The notes beneath the pieces were generated by a model. It was not told where the DNA came from. It did not search any database and saw nothing but the letters and a program-made list of their open reading frames with translations. This document shows positions 58,691-64,000 of a DNA stretch of 64,000 nucleotides, one piece after another. Positions within the stretch are counted from its first letter, which is position 1; the number at the start of each line of letters is the position of its first letter. The position numbers and the translations under genes were made by a program. The DNA is from Candidatus Synoicihabitans palmerolidicus. GTDB taxonomy: Bacteria > Verrucomicrobiota > Verrucomicrobiia > Opitutales > Opitutaceae. The DNA lies in contig JAGGDC010000004.1 of the NCBI GenBank assembly GCA_020809425.1, positions 186,001 to 250,000 of the forward strand, written 5' to 3'.

Positions 58691-60122
58691 TCAAAGCTCC
58701 AGATAGCGGCGTACCGACGTCAGGTTGACGTGCTCCCCCCAAGTGATCGGCCATCGCATCGTCAACCGCACGGCGGCGTTCCAACCAGGGCACGGGGTGC
58801 GCCTGATAACGTTCCCAACCGGCCGCAGCTGCCACCCGACGTCGAAACTCCGGCGCTTCAACCAGCCATTGAGGTAGGATCCCCATACGTTGCCGACGCG
58901 GCAGCCTTCCTCCTCTGTCCCATCGTCATGCCGGATGGTCTGCATGGGGTCTCCGCCGCTCCGCTCCGTGCGGCCCATGTGAATTTCATAGGCGGTCCAC
59001 TCCCGACCATCACATTCTACCTGCGCCGGTCGCACGATCTTGTCCGCCACGAAATGGGTCCGGACGGGCAGCAGGCCCACGCCATCCCACACGCCCGCTT
59101 CTCCGGCGACTCCTTCGGCGTCCGCCACCTGTCGTCCCAACATCTGATAGCCACCACAAACTCCAATGATTAATACGCCCCGCCCTCACCACTTCGGCCA
59201 ATCCTGACTCATGCAACCAACGCAAATCCGCCACGGTGTTCTTGGATCCCGGCACCACGATCACACTGGCCTGCGCCAACACCGCCGCATCGTCCGTCCA
59301 CCGCACCCGCACCCCCGCATCGTCCCACCATGGTTGGCAATCGGTTAGGTTGGCGGCGTGGGGCAGCCGCACCCAGGCCATCAAATTGCCCGTGCCCCGA
59401 TCAGCATCCTCCTCCCGTAATCCGTCTTCTTCCTCCGGTTGCAAGTCGCGTCGATAGGGTAACGTACCGAGCACGTCAAAACCCGGGGCATGCGGCGCCA
59501 ACCAATCCTGAGGATCGGGAAACAACGACAAGTCCCTTCGAAACCGATTCACAATCGCACCCAGACCGCGCGCCCGATCCGCCTCCGGCAAGAGCGCCCA
59601 AGTGCCCGCCAACTGCGCGTAAATTCCGCCTCGATCAATGTCGCCCACCAGTATCCAGCGTCCGTCCAAATGTCGCACTGGGCGCAGGTTCACCAGATCC
59701 CGGTCCATCAAATTGAGCTCCACCGGACTACCCGCCCCCTCCATCACCAACACATCGCAGCGCGATCGCCAGCCATCCAACACGTCGCGCCATTCGCCCA
59801 CAAGCGATCAAAATTCCGATAGTAGTCGCGTCCGTCTTGTTGCGTAACCACGCGTCCCTTGAGCACCAGCTGCGCCCCTTTCTCCGTCGTGGGTTTAAGC
59901 GAAATGGGATTCATCTCAACGCACGGCTCAACACCACACGCCTCCGCCTGCGCCCGCGCCATCTCCAGTCCATTCGACAACGCCCAGGCATTGTTGGACA
60001 TGTTCTGCGCCTTGAAGGGGGCCACCTTCACGCCTTCCCGCCGAAGCCAAGCCCCCATCGCCGTGGTCACCCAAGATTTCCCCGCCCCCCGACGAGGTTC
60101 CCAATATACCCAGCGCTTTCAT
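58691..60122 (-). pseudogene. cobQ: Cobyric acid synthase, multiply frameshifted
   Basis: The start MKALGILGTSSG breaks inside the P-loop by one extra G (TCGGGGGGCGGGG); without it the frame reads GAGKSWVTTAMGAWLRREG. Later pieces are VAPFKAQNMSNNA, then VMEGAGSPVELNLMDRDLVN and WILVGDIDRGGIYAQL, then VVPGSKNTVADLRWL, then GVCGGYQMLG with the amidotransferase Cys, in changing frames. Further breaks lie near 59800 and 59165. CobQ amidates adenosylcobyrinic diamide. The gene ends 7 bp before cobU. Confidence 0.86.
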
Positions 60123-60247
60123 CGGCGCGTACCCACGGACCGATACCGATGCCCACGTCTGGAAACGCGTGTGGCCAGTCTGTTCAGGTATCGGGGGCTC
60201 TCCGTGTTCGTCTGTGTTTCAGCGTGTTCGGTAGGCAGAACCGCGCG

Positions 60248-60859
60248 CTAGCATTCGATCCCGCGCTGGGCTTTCACCCCAGTCGCAAACGGATGCTTCA
60301 CCTCGCCCATGTCCGTCACGAGATCCGCCACCTCCACCAATGCCTCGGGAGCGTCACGCCCGGTAATAATCACGTGCTGCATCTCCGGTTTGCCCTTCAA
60401 CCCTTCTGCGATCTTGGTCCATGGGAGATAGTCGTAACGCAGCACGATGTTTAGCTCATCAAGCAACACCAGATCAACATCCGGATCGCGCATGGCCGCC
60501 TCCGCCAGTGCCCATCCTTTTTCACACAAAGCAATGTCGCCCGCCCGGTCCTGCGTGTCCCAGGTGAAGCCGCCTCCCACCGCGTGCCAAACCATATTTG
60601 GACTGCGGAGCAATTTCTCCACGGCATCCGGTAAGTGCTTGATAAACTGAATGACGACCGCCTTGCCTCCGTGGGCCAGCGTGCGCAGCAACACGCCAAA
60701 ACCGGCCGTGGTCTTGCCTTTGCCATTGCCTGTATTGACGATGATCAAGCCGCGTTTCTCCTTCGCTGCCATCATCTTGGCGCGCATTTCCGCCTGCATG
60801 GTCTGCATCGTGGCGGAGTGTTCGGATTCGCTTAGGGGGAGGTTGGGTTCGGTACTCAT
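60248..60859 (-). CDS. cobO: Cob(I)yrinic acid a,c-diamide adenosyltransferase
   Basis: CobO attaches the upper adenosyl ligand to the corrinoid. The P-loop VNTGNGKGKTTAGFG, VIQFIKHLPDAVEKLL, LVLLDELNIVLRYDYLP and VIITGRDAPEALVEVADLVTDMGEVKHPF are typical. ATG 60859 gives 203 residues and overlaps the btuD stop by ATGA. The gap of about 125 bp to cobQ holds no gene or recognised riboswitch. It is intact. Confidence 0.94.
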   Translation of the reverse strand: MSTEPNLPLSESEHSATMQTMQAEMRAKMMAAKEKRGLIIVNTGNGKGKTTAGFGVLLRTLAHGGKAVVIQFIKHLPDAVEKLLRSPNMVWHAVGGGFTWDTQDRAGDIALCEKGWALAEAAMRDPDVDLVLLDELNIVLRYDYLPWTKIAEGLKGKPEMQHVIITGRDAPEALVEVADLVTDMGEVKHPFATGVKAQRGIEC

Positions 60860-61575
60860 GGTGAAGGAAGTTCTAAAATCATGCCGGGCGCTATGCGCAT
60901 CTTGACGCCAAATACATCGCGCAAACGGGCCTCGGTCAAAACCTCGTCGGGCGTGCCCACCCCCGCCAACCTCCCGCGATCGAGCATGAGCACTTGATCC
61001 AAACAATGCGCGATACGCAGATCATGCAGTGACATCAGCATGGTCGCCCCGTTTCGCGTCAATTCTCTCGCCAGCATCAACACCTCCAGTCCATGCCGCA
61101 CGTCGAGCGCCGCCAGGGGTTCGTCCCAGAAATGCAAGCGCGGTTGGGTCGCCAAAGCCCGGGCCAACATCACTCGCTGGCATTCGCCTCCCGATAGTCG
61201 GTTGACCGGACGGTCGGCCAGCGTCGTCAGGTCCAACCGCGCCAACGCCTCTTCCACTCCGGTCCCGTCATCTCCGTGCGCAAACCGCCCCTGTCCCACC
61301 ACCGCACGCACCGTAAATCCAAACGCAAACTGCACTTCCTGCGGCACCCACGCCGCCAATCGACCGCGCTCCATGATCGCCAAATCCATCAACCGACGAC
61401 CACCCCATTTCACGGTGCCTCCGCCATCGAGCAGTCCTGCCGCAATCGAGAGCATGGTCGACTTGCCGCTTCCATTGGGACCGATCAACCCAACCAACTT
61501 ACCAGCCTCCACCGCCACACTCAGTTTCTCCAAGCGGCCGGGCACCGCCACATCGTTCAATTCCAGCGCATTCAT
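60856..61575 (-). CDS. btuD: Cobalamin/iron-siderophore type ABC transporter ATPase
   Basis: Walker A GPNGSGKST, the Q-loop AWVPQEVQF, the signature LSGGECQRVMLARAL and Walker B LHFWDEPLAALD followed by SLHDLRIA are typical of the FecE/BtuD family. At 239 residues it is normal. ATGA overlaps with btuC and cobO show tight coupling. Assignment to B12 rather than iron comes from the neighbours. Intact. Confidence 0.88.
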   Translation of the reverse strand: MNALELNDVAVPGRLEKLSVAVEAGKLVGLIGPNGSGKSTMLSIAAGLLDGGGTVKWGGRRLMDLAIMERGRLAAWVPQEVQFAFGFTVRAVVGQGRFAHGDDGTGVEEALARLDLTTLADRPVNRLSGGECQRVMLARALATQPRLHFWDEPLAALDVRHGLEVLMLARELTRNGATMLMSLHDLRIAHCLDQVLMLDRGRLAGVGTPDEVLTEARLRDVFGVKMRIAPGMILELPSP

Positions 61576-62549
61576 ACTTGCCTCCTTAACATCCAGAGGA
61601 AGAACGGGCCGCCGACGACCGAGGTGACGATACCCAGTCGCAACCCTCCAGCCGAACGACCGATCAGGTCGCAGATGAGCACAAAGGCGGCCCCACCGAT
61701 CAACGAGAGAGGGACCAACCGTTTGTGCTCCGGGCCAAACATGAGTCGAAACATGTGCGGCACGACCAGTCCCACAAAACCCACCGTGCCCGCCACCGCT
61801 GTGGCGAGGGCGGTCATGATCGTCGCCAAACCCAGCATGCGCCGTCGCACGGTCTTCACATCAACCCCCAGGCTCTGCGCATCCGCCGCCCCCAGACTCA
61901 GCAAATCCAACGACCGCCCCAACGGCCACAGCAACGCCGCACAAATCAGCACCGGCATCGCCATCCAGACATGATCCCAGGTGCGATCTTCCAACCCGCC
62001 CAATAACCAAAAAATAATCTGCGCATTGCGTTCATAGCTAAGAGTGAAGTTCGACAACACGTAACTCGTCACCGCCCCGAGCAATGCGTTCAGCGCCACC
62101 CCCGCTAGTAACAGTCGCTCCGTACTCGCTCCTCGTTGGGCCAACCCGATCACCGCCACCGTCGCGACCAAAGCCCCGATAATCGCCGTCACGGGCAACA
62201 CGTAAAACGACACCGCCGCCCAACCCATACCGATCGCCACCACAGCTCCGGCCGAGCCTCCGGCACTCACGCCCAACAATCCCGGACTCGCCAGACTATT
62301 GCGAAAATAGGCCTGCATGATCACTCCACTCGCCGCCAGCGCCGCGCCGATCTCCATCGCCACCAGGGTGCGCGGGAGTCGGATCTTCCATAAAATAATG
62401 GCCGCCATTTCATCAGTCTTGGTCAGTCCGGCCCAAAGGCGCGCCGACGAAAGCGCCATGTCGCCCACCGCCAAAGACGCCACGAGCACCATCGCCAGCA
62501 ACAATCCTGTAAGAGGCAACGCCAGACGCTGGAGTCCGCCCTCCTTCAC
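61572..62549 (-). CDS. btuC: FecCD/BtuC-type ABC transporter permease
   Basis: The 325-residue protein has about nine to ten TM helices and the family signatures RLPRTLVAMEIGAALAASGVIMQAYFRNSLASPGLLGVSAGGS, GTVGFVGLVVPHMFR and GGAAFVLICDLIGRS. It overlaps btuF and btuD by ATGA. It would carry corrinoids across the inner membrane. Intact. Confidence 0.9.
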   Translation of the reverse strand: MKEGGLQRLALPLTGLLLAMVLVASLAVGDMALSSARLWAGLTKTDEMAAIILWKIRLPRTLVAMEIGAALAASGVIMQAYFRNSLASPGLLGVSAGGSAGAVVAIGMGWAAVSFYVLPVTAIIGALVATVAVIGLAQRGASTERLLLAGVALNALLGAVTSYVLSNFTLSYERNAQIIFWLLGGLEDRTWDHVWMAMPVLICAALLWPLGRSLDLLSLGAADAQSLGVDVKTVRRRMLGLATIMTALATAVAGTVGFVGLVVPHMFRLMFGPEHKRLVPLSLIGGAAFVLICDLIGRSAGGLRLGIVTSVVGGPFFLWMLRRQV

Positions 62550-63451
62550 TCTTCGCCTTTCGTCATCGCAAATGCTTCGGGATGCAACGCTCGCGCCAAT
62601 GCCTCGTAACCGTCGATTCGATAATGCGAAACACTGTTCAACATATAGGGCTCAATCAGTGCCACTCGTCGCTCCTGGACTACCGCAAGATAAGGATACG
62701 GCGGGAGTTTGGCGTAAGGTTGCAACGCCTCATCCACACTCGGTCCTGCGAGCACCACAAAATCGATCGGCCAGGTCAGCATGCGTTCAACCGGCGGCGC
62801 TTGATGCCCTACCAGCCCCCCCAACGTTGTGGCGAGATTGATGGCTCCCGAATGATCACACATATCCTGGAACGTGGTCTGATCCCCCCCGATCACGCCA
62901 TACGTCGACGGCGCGATGACATTCACCAGCGTCACTCCTTCCAATTGCTTTTCCAGCCGATGCACCCGCACCTGACTCTCGCCGATCAAGGCCTCCGCCT
63001 TGGCCTCGGCATGAGGACCGATCGCCTTCGCCACGAGTCGCAGGGTACGATACGCCGCAGCCAAGGAACCGTAGTCACTCAGCCGCATCACGCGCACGCC
63101 GGCGCGTTCAATTTGATCGAGCAACTCCGTCCGGCTGTAGTCGGCTCCCAGTACTAGCGTAGGTTCGTACTTGAGGATCGTCTCCGCATCGCCCAGCTCG
63201 ATCTGCGCGTACGCTGCGGCTTCTTTCGCCACCGCCGAATAGGCGACGTGCCGCGATAAATGACTCAGCGCCGCAATCTGCTCAGGTTCGGCAATCGCCA
63301 AAACGATCTCATCCGTCCCCACCGTCTGTGAAACAATGCGCACCGACTCCGTCGCGTACAGGGCACTCCCGCCGCCCAGCAAAACACCGATCAACCCAAC
63401 CAAACCAAGAGACCATAACTGGCCCCGTATTCCGTGGTTCAGTGCGTTCAT
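62546..63451 (-). CDS. btuF: Periplasmic corrinoid-binding protein (BtuF/HmuT-like)
   Basis: From ATG 63451 the protein has a signal segment (LWSLGLVGLIGVLLGGGSALYA) and a class III binding-protein fold. VGTDEIVLAI, ALSHLSRHVAYS, ILKYEPTLVLGADYSRTELLDQI and VIAPSTYGVIGGDQT are visible, with the long connecting helix before the second lobe. It has 301 residues and is intact. Ligand assignment rests on the operon. Confidence 0.85.
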   Translation of the reverse strand: MNALNHGIRGQLWSLGLVGLIGVLLGGGSALYATESVRIVSQTVGTDEIVLAIAEPEQIAALSHLSRHVAYSAVAKEAAAYAQIELGDAETILKYEPTLVLGADYSRTELLDQIERAGVRVMRLSDYGSLAAAYRTLRLVAKAIGPHAEAKAEALIGESQVRVHRLEKQLEGVTLVNVIAPSTYGVIGGDQTTFQDMCDHSGAINLATTLGGLVGHQAPPVERMLTWPIDFVVLAGPSVDEALQPYAKLPPYPYLAVVQERRVALIEPYMLNSVSHYRIDGYEALARALHPEAFAMTKGEE

Positions 63452-63461
63452 CGGTGGTTCA

Positions 63462-64000
63462 CTATTTCGAGGGCAGCGCCGGATAACCCTGCACTTCTGC
63501 ATACTCTTCGTCGAAGGCGTTCTCCAGCCGCACATGGGCCCGGAAACCATGGCCGAAGTCGTAGTGACTGAAAAACCGAATCACCGTGTTAGTCAGGCAG
63601 CGCGGTCGGTGCGGCGGCACTGCCATCGCATCTACCAGCCGCCCACGTCGCCCCACGCCCAAGGTCCACGCCTCGCTCGCTTGCCACACCACTTGCGCAC
63701 TGCCCCGATGCTCCGGACGTCGAATCAATGGAGCGTCCGTGACATCGTCCTTGGCGTCCAAATACGTGTAGCTGAACTGCAGGGTCACTCGGTCATTGGG
63801 GTCAGAGCCAACGCCGTCTCCAAACCCCGGCTCGTAGCTTTTCCCGTGTTGATGATGCCCGGGATACTGAAGTCGTAGGTAAACAGGTTGCGAAATCGGT
63901 TCTCAAAGTAAGTCACCCCGAGTACGAGGCGGTCACCCACCAACGTTTGATCGAATCCCAGGTCCCAACCTTTCGATTCCTCCGGCAGCAGGGTCGGGTT
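63462..64000 (-). pseudogene. btuB: TonB-dependent vitamin B12 receptor, 3' part with frameshift (partial)
   Basis: The end of a TonB-dependent beta-barrel is seen. At the window edge the frame reads NPTLLPEESKGWDLGFDQTLV, YFENRFRNLFTYD and TGKATSRGLETALALTP, then hits TGA. A one-base loss in a C run near 63800 moves the coding to the next frame, VTLQFSYTYLDAKDD to HVRLENAFDEEYAEVQGYPAL and a final short tail. The last residue is Lys rather than the usual aromatic. The 5' end lies outside the window, so the rest of the gene cannot be judged. Confidence 0.82.

Noticed and set aside
60122..60248. Possible cobalamin riboswitch between cobO and cobQ
   Set aside because: No B12-box-like sequence was recognised, and the position inside the operon is unlikely; a riboswitch would be expected upstream of btuB outside the window.

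Overview
This is a GC-rich bacterial chromosome segment. Protein style and gene order suggest Verrucomicrobiota, probably an Opitutaceae-like lineage: nadC-birA-coaX, a GldA/F/G-like exporter followed by a DUF4340 protein and an AsmA-like protein, and a compact B12 uptake/assembly operon. The taxonomy is inferred from recalled family resemblance; no search was possible. No rRNA, tRNA, CRISPR array or phage module was recognised.

The main feature is the mix of intact housekeeping genes with about twenty broken ones. Several broken genes carry in-frame nonsense codons or substitutions at catalytic positions as well as frameshifts, which points to real decay. Some frameshifts lie in G/C runs of eight or more and could instead be sequence errors. 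The picture fits a genome in early to middle erosion with IS activity, as in a host-restricted symbiont, but lifestyle cannot be read from the sequence.

Layout. 1-7.4 kb: two inverted copies of one IS flank comF(truncated)-truA-ruvX-manC; the outer copy abuts a broken alpha/beta hydrolase. 7.5-11 kb: two decayed PAPS-sulfotransferase-like genes, one holding an IS701-family element. 11-16.5 kb: a broken ABC ATPase with its ABC-2 permease, a broken CPBP protease running in frame into proA, and a third decayed sulfotransferase-like gene. 16.6-22 kb: an SDR, a tandem pair of broken exported paralogues, then nadC-birA-coaX. 22-30.5 kb: a GldA/F/G-like ABC system with DUF4340, followed by a heavily broken AsmA-like gene. 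30.5-36 kb: a broken hybrid histidine kinase and a broken LacI regulator. 36-37.3 kb: an IS110-family element whose leader folds into strong nested hairpins (candidate bridge RNA). 37-44 kb: a divergent sulfatase, two membrane proteins, def, a broken Gfo/Idh oxidoreductase and a phosphoribosyltransferase. 44-56 kb: broken phoH, small genes, a broken peptide-binding lipoprotein, a broken YcaQ/AlkZ-like gene, recQ, a broken DASS transporter and an FKBP-TPR-thioredoxin fusion. 56-64 kb, all minus strand: btuB(broken)-btuF-btuC-btuD-cobO-cobQ(broken)-cobU(nonsense)-cobT(frameshift)-cobS-cobC.

Functionally, manC and the sulfotransferase relics suggest a former sulfated or mannose-containing surface polysaccharide. 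The B12 operon would import corrinoids, adenosylate them and attach the nucleotide loop; import and adenosylation genes look intact while several assembly genes are broken. The Gld-like exporter looks functional although its AsmA-like neighbour is lost.
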